Assembly: GCA_021209875.1 (NCBI GenBank)
Contig: JAGYVD010000008.1
Coordinates: forward strand, 1-64,000
Source of the DNA: Rosellinia necatrix
Taxonomy: Eukaryota; Ascomycota; Sordariomycetes; Xylariales; Xylariaceae
Length of the DNA stretch: 64,000 nucleotides
Direction: 5' to 3'
The notes under the pieces are model-generated. The model did no database searches, had not been told where the DNA came from, and saw nothing but the letters and a program-made list of their open reading frames with translations. Shown piece by piece: positions 11,551-21,120 of this stretch (position 1 is its first letter; the number at the start of each line of letters is the position of its first letter). The position numbers and the translations under genes are program-made.

Positions 11551-12546
11551 CTACTGTATAACTCCTACGGTCCGCTGGGCGTCGGTGCTAGTAGACGCGG
11601 AGGCAGCCTCCCTGGCCCTCCTCTTCTCGTCGCGCTCCCGCCTCCGGATATCCCTCAGGTCGGGCGGAGCCTCGATGTTCAAGCGGGCGCGGAGGTCGCG
11701 GACGTCGGTCTCGAGCTCCTCCTCCCAGTAGACGTTGATGACCTCGCGGCCGCGCAGGCCGTTGCGCAGGGCCCAGGGCCCGTAGACGGACCAGAAGCGG
11801 CGGCGCTCGGCGGGCTTCAGGGTGGCGACGGCGAGCACGGACAGGCCGGTCATGGGCAGCAGGGTGTTGGCGAACTCGAAGGCCTTGAGCGCGACCTCGC
11901 CCTCGCGCACCACCGGCAGCCCGGTCAGCGCGTGGTAGAAGTCGTGCGCCTCCCGGTACCGCTGTACCACGTACGCGCACTCCTCGTCGTCCACGTACCG
12001 CACGGCCGCCCGCGTGTCCGGCGTCACGCCCTCGCGGTCCAGCCACGCCACGTACGTCGCGCCCACCGTGGTCGGCGGCAGCGTCCGCAGCCGCGGCAGG
12101 TCGAGGCTCGAGGACGTGATGCGCGGCCGGTCGCGCAGGATCCGCCGCCCCGTCGCGTCCGACAGCATCGCGCGCCGCAGCCGCTCTGCGAAGTACGGCG
12201 TCGCCGTCGCCTCGCCGAGCGCCGCGATCAGGTCCCCGCGCCGCGGGTCGAGGAAGGACAGGACGCCCGATCCTACGGCGAGGGCGGCGCGTTCGAGTCC
12301 CGTCAAAGGGACGTGGCCTGGGTAGTTGGGCGGTGGACGGTGGAGGACGGAGAACGGCCGCGTGTGGTGTCGGGAGGGTAAGGGCGTCGGGCTCGAGGAC
12401 CGTACCGTCGGGGAGGCGGGGACGGTAGCTACGGCGATGATGGTGGTGTTGACGATGGTGGTGTTGGCGATGGTGGTGTTGGCGATGGTGGCATGACGAC
12501 GGCTCGCAGATTGGAGGCAGAGCCTGCGGAGGGTTCCGTTCATCAT
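11551..12546 (-). CDS. COQ4: Ubiquinone biosynthesis protein COQ4, mitochondrial
   Basis: 331-residue intronless frame. COQ4 is a scaffold of the coenzyme Q synthesis complex on the matrix side of the inner mitochondrial membrane, and recent work links it to ring modification steps. The defining metal-binding motif HDxxH-x11-E is present as HDFYH at 201-205 with E217. Other family blocks are visible: [15 protein letters not shown] (80-94), [11 protein letters not shown] (133-143), [17 protein letters not shown] and [15 protein letters not shown]. The first 65 or so residues are Arg/Ser/Thr-rich without acidic residues, as in a mitochondrial presequence, and include a short repeat (TTIAN). The gene ends about 355 bp from the convergent PDCD5 gene and shares a 656-bp upstream region with the divergent CX9C gene. 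The plus-strand frames over it are shadows. Confidence 0.95.
   Translation of the reverse strand: MMNGTLRRLCLQSASRRHATIANTTIANTTIVNTTIIAVATVPASPTVRSSSPTPLPSRHHTRPFSVLHRPPPNYPGHVPLTGLERAALAVGSGVLSFLDPRRGDLIAALGEATATPYFAERLRRAMLSDATGRRILRDRPRITSSSLDLPRLRTLPPTTVGATYVAWLDREGVTPDTRAAVRYVDDEECAYVVQRYREAHDFYHALTGLPVVREGEVALKAFEFANTLLPMTGLSVLAVATLKPAERRRFWSVYGPWALRNGLRGREVINVYWEEELETDVRDLRARLNIEAPPDLRDIRRRERDEKRRAREAASASTSTDAQRTVGVIQ
12432..12495 (-). repeat. 15-bp coding repeat in the COQ4 presequence
   Basis: Near-identical 15-bp units (GATGGTGGTGTTGGC on the plus strand) are repeated three to four times. They encode (T/A)TI(A/V)N units at residues 20-36 of COQ4. The array lies in the presumed mitochondrial targeting region, where length change would be tolerated. 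Confidence 0.85.
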
Positions 12547-13202
12547 GCGTGCGACAGAGGCGCCAATTGCTCCTTTTCTTTGGTGCCCTCTCTTTTGGGG
12601 TCGAGTGCCGTCTTTAATTGATGATTGTTGATTGTCGATTGTTGACAGGCTGTATGTATCACAGTAATTTGTGCGTCTCGGGTTGGTTTGTAGACCGTCG
12701 TAGTGGTCGAATCATGACATAACAGCAGAACATCGAATGATCATGTACCTTACAGTAGCTGGCGGGTTGGCTACCGGATCCCCCGCTATAGTGGGGATCG
12801 GCGCTACGGACTGTAGATAATGTGCGCCTTATCTGAGATACTACCTACACTACCTACCTACGTACCTACCTACCTAACCCACTAACTAACTTGTCTACAT
12901 AGGTACCAAGGAACCTACCTAGGCAGACCAGGGCCTTGCACTGACCACTCAGCTGAATCGCAAATCTAGCAGTTTCTAGCCTGCGCCGTGTCATTTGTCC
13001 GTTTTGCCCCGGCTCTCCCATTTTTCTCCTCCTAAAGCCGAGAGACCCTGAACGTAAACCTATTTAACTACCCTTACTTACATATACGCATTCATCCTCC
13101 CATTCAACCATCTAATCCATCCACCCACTTATAGAGAACCAATCTCTCCCTCTCTGGCTGTCCTGATACGAATCACACACTCAACCCATTAAATAAATCA
13201 AT
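12547..13202. promoter_or_regulatory. Shared upstream region of COQ4 and the CX9C gene
   Basis: The two genes diverge from this 656-bp interval, so it must contain both promoters. It has an imperfect ACCT/TACC tetranucleotide run at about 12841-12880 and a long pyrimidine-rich stretch (13010-13165) before the plus-strand gene, as is common in fungal promoters. I cannot assign individual factor sites. Confidence 0.5.
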
Positions 13203-13780
13203 ATGCCTCGTCAACGATCCTCCGGCCGACCTGCCGCCGCTCCCTCCCGCCCTTCGCTTCCCGCCCGCGCTGCTCCCGCGCCGACGCAACAGCAGGCTCG
13301 CCCCGCCACCACATACGCCCCGGCCCAGGCACCCCCCGCGGCCGCCGCTGCGCCCGTGGCCTCTCAGGGCCCGGGCCTCTTCGGACAGATGGCCAGTACC
13401 GCTGCGTATGTCTTCGCCTCTCCCCCTATAAACACGCCAAAAACGGAACGGAAACAGAACCAATCCCCCCTCCAACAGACCATACATACATAACTAACAT
13501 TACTCCCCCCAACAGCGGTGTAGCAGTAGGCTCGACGATCGGCCACGCCGTCAGCGGCCTCTTCAGCGGCGGCGGTTCCAGCGCGCAAGCCGAGGCCGCC
13601 GCCCCGCAGCAGGTCAGCGCCGCCGCCCAGAACCAGGGCCAGAACCAGTTCAGCTCCAACTGCGCCGGCGCCGCCGAGAGCTTCACCAAGTGCATGGACG
13701 ACAACAACGGCAACATGCAGATCTGCAACTGGTACCTCGAGCAGCTCAAGGCCTGCCAGCAGGCTGCCAAGCAGTACTAA
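13203..13780 (+). CDS. Twin CX9C mitochondrial protein, CHCHD2/Mix17-like
   Basis: Exons 13203-13405 and 13516-13780 give 155 residues; the 110-nt intron has GTATG, CTAAC at 13494-13498 and AACAG. The N-terminus is rich in Arg, Ala and Pro. A Gly/Ala hydrophobic segment (about 68-86, GVAVGSTIGHAVSGLF) follows, then a CHCH domain with two CX9C motifs: C117/C127 and C138/C148. In this family the cysteines form two disulfides through the Mia40 relay of the intermembrane space, and the proteins support respiration and cristae. The order basic N-terminus, Gly-rich helix, CHCH matches CHCHD2/CHCHD10 and yeast Mix17. The start is fixed by the only suitable ATG. The stop is followed at once by a genomic A run. 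A 114-codon frame on the other strand is a shadow. Confidence 0.93.
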
Positions 13781-13796
13781 AAAAAAAAAAAAAAAA
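13781..13796 (+). repeat. Genomic poly(A) run abutting the stop codon
   Basis: Sixteen A residues follow the TAA stop of the CX9C gene directly, then CCCC. The gene keeps its intron, so it is not a processed retrocopy. The run must lie in the 3' UTR. Confidence 0.9.
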
Positions 13797-14024
13797 CCCC
13801 ACGCATGTCTCGTGCCATGTCATGCCATGTCATGGCCCGGGGCCGTGTTTGTTTTCTCGGGGGGAGGAGGAGGGGAGATGGGGGGCTAGACTGGATAGTT
13901 GGATGAACAATCAGTTCGGAGAGGGGTATATCAGTGGGCAAGGGGGACGACATCGCGGACTGAATGGTACCTTGTCCACCGGCCAACCTTTTCGTGGTTC
14001 AATATCATGGTCATGGTGTGGGAG

Positions 14025-14055
<31 letters not shown>

Positions 14056-14584
14056 GAGAGAGGAGGATATGACGGTTGTCTCGCGCCTTTGTCCCGAGTT
14101 CCTTCGGAAGTCCGTGGTCTTGCTTCGATGTGTATATATATCTCTCTCACTTTCCCGGCATCCCGTCTCAGCCACTGCTTGATCGCCGGAAGTCATCCTC
14201 GGGCGGGACGGAGATTTTTCCCCCTTCGGCGAAACATAGGGTTAGGCTTGGTCCCTGTTGATGCCACCTGCTGTACAAACAAATACAACCACCCTCTACA
14301 ACCCAGCTGGGAACATTTACCATGTGAGATCTGTCTGTATTATGTGAATAAGCCTAGGTCATTAGTCTGCTTATATCTTCATTTACGTGAGTTCCGTAAG
14401 TTCCCCGAGATGTAAGTCTTCTAAATCAGGACGCAAAGTGAAGAAAGAAGCAAGACGGTCCGTGGCATGAAATGGTAAATGTTATTTTATTCAGTAGTTC
14501 GTAGATATACAAGACATGAGATTCACTCATTTCATAGTTTGTAGATAGTACAAGACACGCGAGCCACCTTCTTCGCGGCGCTCC
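13797..14584. other. Convergent intergenic region with (GA)n tract
   Basis: This region lies between the 3' ends of the CX9C gene (+) and the reductase-like gene (-). It contains an interrupted (GA)n tract at about 14022-14063. Frames in this stretch are low-complexity readings of the GA tract or lack homology signs, so I call no gene. Both 3' UTRs should lie here. Confidence 0.6.
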
Positions 14585-16291
14585 CTATATTGAGGCATAA
14601 TCGTATGAGGAGGGGGCGGGTTCCCTGGCAATGAGGTCGGTGTTCGAACCATACGGATTGATACCCACCAGGTTTATTTGCAGCTCCCTACGCCTTGCCA
14701 ACACGCGCGCCTTGGCCATCGTAAGCACGGCGCTATTGTACTTGTGGTCCAACCCGAGAGCATTTGCCCGTCGCACGAGATAACCGTTGATGAAATCAAA
14801 GGGAGGGTCGATACCCAGGCGTGCCCAGGCGATCCAGGGACTCGTGTCCATGCGACGTGCGATGAGCCTACCCTGCAGCTTCTTCCGGAATGCTTCCCCG
14901 ACGAAATTCTCGGCCCTGTGTGGGATCACTTGCATCTCCGGAAGCTGGGCGACGATGAGAAGTGTCTCGTCCAGGAGATCGTTCCACATGGTCCTGGCAT
15001 GGGGGTTTCGGTTTATCTGGTCATATGTACAGCCCAATGCGACGGATATGGCGTCAGCTAACGCAGAGAATACCAACGAGCCCATCTTCCAGGTGAGAAA
15101 CCTGGGCATAGGTAAGCCGACTACCTTCAGGGTGCCAGTCGATGATAACAATTCCAGCAGGTGCTGGGATTGTTGCACCCCCTCATACGCCCTGGACGAT
15201 TCATCGTGGATAGACTCATCCGATTTCGGCAAACCACACAGGTACAGGACGCCCTGACTCTTCTGCTTGATAGAATATAGACGGCCTGGGATCCTGCTGA
15301 TCAGGTAAGTGCTATGGCCGATCATATAATTAGGTCGTCTTAGAGGATCCGGAAACATGTGTTTGTTCAGTTCTTCCACCAGCCCGAGCCCGGGGTTGAG
15401 CAGGCAGATGGTGGTTCTGCGGTCGATGCGGTTGCTTAATTGTTCGAGAGCAGGTAAGACGCCTATGGTGCCCATGCTTACAATGACGTTATCCAACATA
15501 TCCAATTGGCTGGGGGTATCGTAATAATGGCGAAGTTCGGTGAAGCGCTGTGGGCAAGGAATCGCGACGCTAGAGACGTGCTTGGAATCTTCGTCGTACA
15601 GACTCAGTTTTCGACCTTCTTCACCCCATTGGATCTGAACCATGTGATGCTGGGCGAACATGGTCACCGACACGTTGTTCTGTGATGCGAGAGCATGAGC
15701 GAGGTACCTGGCTTGTACATCGAAGCCTACGACATGGACTCGTTTGGACAATTTGACGCGGATTCCGCTCTGCCTCGAGTTGGTAGGCGTGCGGGTTGTG
15801 CTCCGCCCACCCACATGAATGGATTCTTTAGGTTGTTTTCGATAAGTGAGGGGGAGCCGCCGTAAGCCCGTATCTCTCCTCGTGAGCACCATCCTAGCGA
15901 CAGGAGCGGGAGCCTTCGACCCGACGGCCCCAGTTCCTGTAGAGGCGGCATTCGATTTGCCTGCTTCCACGACCCTGCCCCCTTCTACCAGTAGCCTCTT
16001 GTATGGCGGCGACGGAAGGCGACGGAAAGGAGCCGCGGGAAAGAGTTTATGGTGTCCTCCCCAGAATCTCTTGATGCCTCTTACGGCTATGGGTGAATCC
16101 AGCGGGTTCGCCGGGTCTGACGAGTTTGACGGGTCTGACGGAGGCGAGGACGATGCGGTGGCGTCGAGGTCAACGCGGACATTCGTAGAGATGAAGGAGC
16201 CCGGTGTGTTGGGTGCCGGGTGGGCGGTCGGGCGGTTATCATGGCGCGGCCATCTCGACGTCGGGGGCGTACTGAGGCTGCTCCGCGGCAC
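14585..16291 (-). CDS. Ketopantoate reductase-like (PanE/ApbA family) protein
   Basis: 568-residue frame. Residues 1-180 are Ser/Pro/Arg-rich and look disordered. From 184 there is a dinucleotide-binding-like strand-turn-helix (VHVVGFDVQARYLAHALA), then a block with NPGLGLVEEL (299-308), equivalent to the QNGxG region of the family. The C-terminal domain has WKMGSLVFSALADAISVALG, with K402 at the catalytic-lysine position, and PFDFINGYLVRRANALGL (497-514), a strong ApbA_C signature. True ketopantoate reductases make pantoate for coenzyme A with NADPH. Here the GxGxxG turn is degenerate (GFDVQA) and the Asn and NP following the lysine are replaced (GSLVFSAL), so the reaction may differ. The start is the first Met of the frame; a further upstream exon cannot be excluded. 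The plus-strand frames over it are shadows. Confidence 0.8.
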   Translation of the reverse strand: MPRSSLSTPPTSRWPRHDNRPTAHPAPNTPGSFISTNVRVDLDATASSSPPSDPSNSSDPANPLDSPIAVRGIKRFWGGHHKLFPAAPFRRLPSPPYKRLLVEGGRVVEAGKSNAASTGTGAVGSKAPAPVARMVLTRRDTGLRRLPLTYRKQPKESIHVGGRSTTRTPTNSRQSGIRVKLSKRVHVVGFDVQARYLAHALASQNNVSVTMFAQHHMVQIQWGEEGRKLSLYDEDSKHVSSVAIPCPQRFTELRHYYDTPSQLDMLDNVIVSMGTIGVLPALEQLSNRIDRRTTICLLNPGLGLVEELNKHMFPDPLRRPNYMIGHSTYLISRIPGRLYSIKQKSQGVLYLCGLPKSDESIHDESSRAYEGVQQSQHLLELLSSTGTLKVVGLPMPRFLTWKMGSLVFSALADAISVALGCTYDQINRNPHARTMWNDLLDETLLIVAQLPEMQVIPHRAENFVGEAFRKKLQGRLIARRMDTSPWIAWARLGIDPPFDFINGYLVRRANALGLDHKYNSAVLTMAKARVLARRRELQINLVGINPYGSNTDLIAREPAPSSYDYASI

Positions 16292-17433
16292 CGCCCGCGA
16301 AAGCGGTCGGCGGACGAGGTGGGAATACAGCGTGGAGGCTTGTGGCGAGGACTAGGTAGAGATATCTTCCATCAACGGTCGCATCGGCGATACAAAATGC
16401 CCTATCCGGCACGAGCGGACTTCCATGCGGGGAAGGCCGAGCTCTCAGAAGGGAAGGGTGGTTCCGATAGGGCCGCAACCGGGGACGGGATCGGCAGCAG
16501 TATCGGGGGGAGAATCGAGACCGGAAACGCGGCCAGCGACCGGGTCACAGGCGGCGTTGCGTTCGAGAAGTGAGGGCGGTAAGTGGGCGGTAAGTGGGCG
16601 GTCGAGGAGAACAAGGCCATCGATATTCCGAAATACATGAATGCAAACAGCATATGATACAAGTGGAGGAAGCTGTATGCCGTGCGCAGTTGTGCTTCTG
16701 CCCTCTTATGGGATGGGATGGAAGAGGACTGGGGCGTTCAGTCCCTTGACTGCCATGGTCATGGGTCGGGATGAAGATTTGACAGGTTCCGGTGGCGATG
16801 TGCTGGACTGGGTGCTATCTAAGTAACTACACTACTTAGAAAAGCAATTCCCAAAATTTATCACCAATGACGAACAATTTTTATTTCGGGACCTGCCCCA
16901 CTTTGAACCTGGAATGTCCCAAATCCGACCGACATTCCTATGCCAGGCCCCTGCTCCATGGGCCAATTGGGCTTTCCTATTTGTTATCTGGAGACGCCTT
17001 ACGGGCTGATAACATTCTGCCGCCAGATACCGCTAAAATTCAAAGCCATAGGGTGTCGTGCTTGGGAGTCGTAGTTACCTTTGTTACTTGCTGACTTAGG
17101 CCAACCGGGTACGTAGTAATAGACGCAGCGGCATGCATCCAGGTCGAGTACCTACCCAAGTTAGATTACCTGCATGCATTTAGCTAGGTACCTACTCAGT
17201 ACCTAGTCCGGCATTCAAGTACTGAAGTAAACTTAACTTCACCCAACTTCAAATGATTGTCCAAATGTGAGTTCGCACCGAGACTTGACTGACCTGCCTA
17301 CCTACCTACCTACCTTTCTAGATAGTCATCTGAACTTCCAGAAGAGGATTCCAATTTCTAACGCAGCCCAGCATTCGCATCTCTCCATCTCTGCTTCCAT
17401 AAGCCGACATTCCTCCGTTTTGTCATTGCGCCG
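16292..17433. promoter_or_regulatory. Divergent upstream region, reductase-like gene and RRP47-like gene
   Basis: The two flanking genes point away from each other, so their promoters lie here. Open frames occur on both strands in 16.2-16.7 kb, but none shows family motifs. One (16402-16662, minus, with a hydrophobic start) could be an unrecognised 5' exon of the reductase-like gene. A (CTAC)n run lies at about 17296-17315. Confidence 0.45.
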
Positions 17434-18356
17434 ATGGACCCTGTCAATGTCCTGCCGTCGCTCGAGCGCCTCGTCGATGCGGTCGACCATCTCGAGGAGG
17501 CACTGCAGCCGCTTATCGACAACATGACCGATGTGGCGTCTAAGCTCCCTCTCCTCGACAAGGCTAAGCTCTACGTTCTCATGACCTATTCTATCGAGTC
17601 CATGCTCTTCTGTAAGGCCGATCCCGGTGATCCCAGGGATCCCTCCCACCGCCACGAGGTGGAAGCCGATGAACTGACCTGATGCTACAGCTGCCCTCCG
17701 TCTAAATGCCGTCGATGCCAAAGAGCATCCTGTATTCAAGGAATTGACTCGAGTGCGTCAATACTTTGACAAAATCAAGGATATTGAGAATCCGCCTCAG
17801 AAACCTACACAAAGCCTCAACAAGGAAGCCGCCATTCGATTGTTAGTATTATTCTCCGTCTCTCTCTCCTCTCCCTGTTGCCATGTCCCCACCCCTCTTA
17901 TCCGCTCGCCTACACCCTCGATCTACTCTTAACAACTAGGAGTCAGACGGACCTATCTACCTGGCGTTTTGGTCACTCTTATGTTTCTTTCTCGCAACCC
18001 ATTAGACTAACAGTAGCAGCATACGATCTGACCTTGCTGATAACAAGGAGATTAACACGAAACTTACTGAGATGATCGTAAAAGAACGGGCGAAGGCGGC
18101 ATTGATGGCTTCGAGGGTCGCTGAGAAGCGCAAATTAGACAAGGTCGTCGCCGACCCAAAGTTGAGCGAAGAGGCTGAGTCAAAAGACACCGACAACCCA
18201 GCAGAGGAATCTGAAGAAGAGAGTGCTCGGGAAGTAGAGCCAGAACCTAAGAAGAAATCCAAAACGGAGAAGAAGGATCGGTCCGAGCGAAAAGAAAAGA
18301 TAGCGAAAAAGAGGAAGGGGGAGAAGAAGAAGAACGGAAAATCTTCCAAGGATTGA
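17434..18356 (+). CDS. Exosome cofactor Rrp47/Lrp1 (C1D, Sas10/Utp3 family)
   Basis: Exons 17434-17611, 17691-17841 and 18020-18356 join to 666 nt, or 221 residues. Introns are 79 nt (CTGAC branch at 17674-17678) and 178 nt. The N-terminal half is the all-helical Sas10/C1D domain: LERLVDAVDHLEEALQPL, KLYVLMTYSIESMLFSALRL and HPVFKELTRVRQYFDKIK. RFIRSDLADNKEIN follows, and the last 70 residues are a Lys/Glu-rich tail with nuclear-localisation-like clusters (KKRKGEKKK). In yeast Rrp47 binds the N-terminus of the nuclear exosome nuclease Rrp6 and helps 3' processing of rRNA, snRNA and snoRNA; its basic tail binds RNA. Splice sites were chosen by frame and by the conserved SALRL and RFIRSD joins. 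Length is near the family norm. Confidence 0.9.
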
Positions 18357-19469
18357 AGCCATCTCGGTCTGCCAACTCTATTCATGGATGGCTGTGATAG
18401 GTCACGGCCCGTGGGTTAGACTCACGATGAATAACTTAGGCGTCCAGTGAGCCGGTTTCCCTGGCGCCAAGGGAACATGAGCGCATCTTCTCAGTCTATT
18501 TTGATTCCTCAACATCACCAGCCCTTGGTGTCGTTCGACTAACAGCGGGTAGGAGAGTAGACGGGTTATAACAACACCTATCGGATGGGGTTACGTGAAA
18601 GACTAGCCCTGGATAGTGTTCGCGTATTATGAGAAGACATAGGGAGGCCTCAGAGGCTTTGCTATTGTGAGATAACGTGGGAAATGACGAAGTTTGAGGG
18701 GAGAGGGGGTAGACGGGATGTTCCCGGGGGCCTATGATTCAGCATCAGACTAGGCGCTCTTTGATAAGACGTGCAACAACCGTACTCGAGCTTGCGCTCC
18801 TTGACGGCTGGGCATTCTTGACCCACTTCACAGTGAGGTCTTCTCGGATGATCCCAATATCGTTCGTAGATGGCGATGCTTCGCTTCTCCAAAACGTGTA
18901 TCAGAGTGGCCGCCGCTAGGTAGTCGGTTGTAATGATGACCTTATATAAGAATGCCATCTACGTAGACTTTTGCGCGCTACCATCTGCCACAAGATCGGG
19001 TGAAGATTGAACATCTACTGATGTGTATAAATCATGGTATGATAGATATCCAAGTCAATTATTTTGGAACCGCAGAGTTAGTGATAAAGTTATATTGACA
19101 TATTTTCTTACATTGGGTTTCTTAACTCTGTGAATTCCAACTCCGGCTCTCTTCTCTCTGTTCTTTTTTTTTTTTTTGCAGCTCCTGACAACCTCCCGCT
19201 TTCATCTTTTCCCCCCTCGGTGGTCCGTACAAGACAACATTTACCTGCTGGGTGTAGATTACACACAGCGAAGGGACCGCAAATCTAAGATAGCAATGCC
19301 CAAGGTCTACGGCCGTTATTTGAAGCCTAATGCATAAATACACTCTAACTATTTATCTTCTCTGAGCGCTTAGCAACTTGGTGCATAGTTACAGAACCTC
19401 TTTAGGAAAAACAGCGACGATATAGTAATTGTATTCAATAACCCTAATAACCGGTAACCCTTCACTAGC
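18357..19469. other. Convergent intergenic region
   Basis: It lies between the 3' ends of the Rrp47-like and GH3 genes. A minus-strand frame of 98 codons at 18662-18958 has no family motif, and I do not call it. A T run (about 19165-19178) is the only simple repeat. I see no tRNA or other RNA gene. Confidence 0.5.
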
Positions 19470-20405
19470 TTATAGTGTAGCCCTCAGGGAAGAAATGCGC
19501 GAGGTCGAGGCAGAGAAGGCAGAAGCGCTCAGGGATCCCGAGTTGACGGCGGCAACCAGGGCATTGACGATGTTCTGGCCCTGGGTGACATCCCGGGCGG
19601 CGGCGAGGATGATGTCCACGCCGGCGGCCATGGCCAGCACGCTGCGCTGCGCGTCGGTGCCGAAGGCGCTCAGGCCGCCGGCCTCGATGGCGTCCGTGAT
19701 GACGACGCCCTTGAAGCCGAGCCGGCCGCGCAGCTCGCCCTGGATCCACTTGCTGCTGATGCCGCTGGGGTACTGGGCGTCGAGGGCCGGGTACAGCGCC
19801 CACGAGGGCATGATCATCTTGACGCCGGCCTGGATGGCGGCCACGTAGGGGGTCTCGTCGATGGCGCGCAGGTCCGCGAGGCTGCGCCCGATGGTCACGG
19901 GCCGCGCGTCCGTGTTCTCGCTCGCGCCGGCCGCGCCCAGGCCCGGGAAGTGCTTCGCCGTCGCGACCACCCCCCTGCCCTGCTGCGCCCTGATGAAGGC
20001 CGACGCGCACTGCGCCACCACGGCCGGGTCGCTGCTGTACGACCGCTCGTACTGGTCCTCGAAGTCGCCCGGGGCGTGGTACACGTCCACAACCGGCGCC
20101 AGGTTGCCGTTGTGGTTGTACGCCTTGAGCGCCGCCGCCGCCTGCACGCCGGCCGTGTTGCCCGCCGCGTTGTGGTCCGATTGCTGCCCGATCATCTTGG
20201 CCGACAGCGTCGGCCCCCCGGGCAGCCGCTTCACCTGCCCGCCCTCCTGGTCCGTGAGGATCAGCAGCGGGCCCCGGACGGCCGCGCACCCGCCCGCCGC
20301 GTACGAGAAGATCACGTGCGCCCCGGCGTCGGCCGCCGTGATGGCCAGCGCCGTGCCGCAGAGGCTCGCTGCCGCGGCTGCTGCGATGAGGCGTAGGGGG
20401 GTCAT
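19470..20405 (-). CDS. Secreted GH3-family glycosidase, N-terminal part shortened
   Basis: 311-residue intronless frame with a clear signal peptide (about 1-21, ending GTALA). Motifs of glycoside hydrolase family 3, beta-N-acetylglucosaminidase-like branch, follow in order: LLILTDQEGGQVKRLPGGP (47-65), NLAPVVDVY (101-109), KHFPGLG (151-157), ENTDARPVTI (163-172) and GVVITDAIEAGG (233-244), with D238 as expected nucleophile. Between VIFSYA (31-36) and LLIL there are only about ten residues, where relatives I know have about 60. The first turns of the barrel are therefore missing, and activity is doubtful. The His of the NagZ Asp-His pair is also not seen. High GC, no introns and resemblance to actinobacterial proteins hint at a bacterial origin. 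An overlapping 274-codon frame is a shadow. Confidence 0.85.
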   Translation of the reverse strand: MTPLRLIAAAAAASLCGTALAITAADAGAHVIFSYAAGGCAAVRGPLLILTDQEGGQVKRLPGGPTLSAKMIGQQSDHNAAGNTAGVQAAAALKAYNHNGNLAPVVDVYHAPGDFEDQYERSYSSDPAVVAQCASAFIRAQQGRGVVATAKHFPGLGAAGASENTDARPVTIGRSLADLRAIDETPYVAAIQAGVKMIMPSWALYPALDAQYPSGISSKWIQGELRGRLGFKGVVITDAIEAGGLSAFGTDAQRSVLAMAAGVDIILAAARDVTQGQNIVNALVAAVNSGSLSASAFSASTSRISSLRATL

Positions 20406-21120
20406 GATGGTTCTCGAGGTTGAATGTTGGCGTTCGGGGTGGGGGGGAGAGTGAGAGTGAGAGTGAGAGTGAGATTGGAAGGTTTCCGAAACCTGAGACT
20501 ATGGGAATATGAGTCGAGGGGGTTGGATGAAGAGAGAGTGCGTCTTACATCTTACTTGTATTTATCTGCTCTGCATGTTATGTTATGTCGTTTCCCCAGG
20601 CCATTTGTCGCGGGACTGCGGAGAGAGCCGCATTCTATCGCCATCTTCTGACGCTATGTTCAAGTGTGGAAGGTCGCTCCTGATAGACGCCGTGGTGTTG
20701 TGCCATCATGGTTAAGTTCGATATATCGAGTGGGGGGCCGCTGGATATGATCGACATGGCGCCGTAGCGTAGCATGGGCTGTGGTTCCTTGGCGGAAAAC
20801 ATTCCGTCCCCTGTTTCCCCCGTTGTTCGCAAGGAGGCCAGAGCCTAGGTTAGTTGGCTGGCCTAGTCCCGTCTTGTCCCAGCTACTGCACGACATTGTT
20901 TCGCGGCTGGCTTGGGACCACGGCAGCATTGAGTGAATTTCACAGGAACCGGGCTGATTGGGAGATGCAATAATACTAATTTGTATTTCTGCAGTTGACG
21001 GTCAAAACAGGCTATGCTGGAAGCCAGCTCAGCGTCAGTGGCATACAAGTAAAAAAAAACTATGTCGAAGCTAGGTGCAATGATATTCTGCAGAAGCCAC
21101 TTTGTATGACAGCTAAGTTA
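20406..21120. other. Upstream region of the GH3 gene, with (GAGTGA)n
   Basis: It contains about four copies of a GAGTGA-type hexamer at about 20448-20474, close to the GH3 start, and no supported gene. The 3' end of the DUF6536 gene remnant lies on its right. Frames of up to 89 codons here show no motif. Confidence 0.5.

Noticed and set aside
11588..12381. Arg/Gly-rich frames over COQ4 on both strands
   Set aside because: Alternate-frame readings of the COQ4 coding sequence.
13690..14415. 241-codon frame starting inside the CX9C gene
   Set aside because: Starts in another frame of the CX9C exon, then reads through the poly(A) and GA tracts.
18662..18958. 98-codon minus-strand frame between the Rrp47-like and GH3 genes
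   Set aside because: It has no recognisable domain and no splice or context support. It could be a real small gene, but nothing shows it.
19465..20289. 274-codon minus-strand frame overlapping the GH3 gene
   Set aside because: Alternate frame of the GH3 gene, biased to Arg, Gly and Ala, without motifs.
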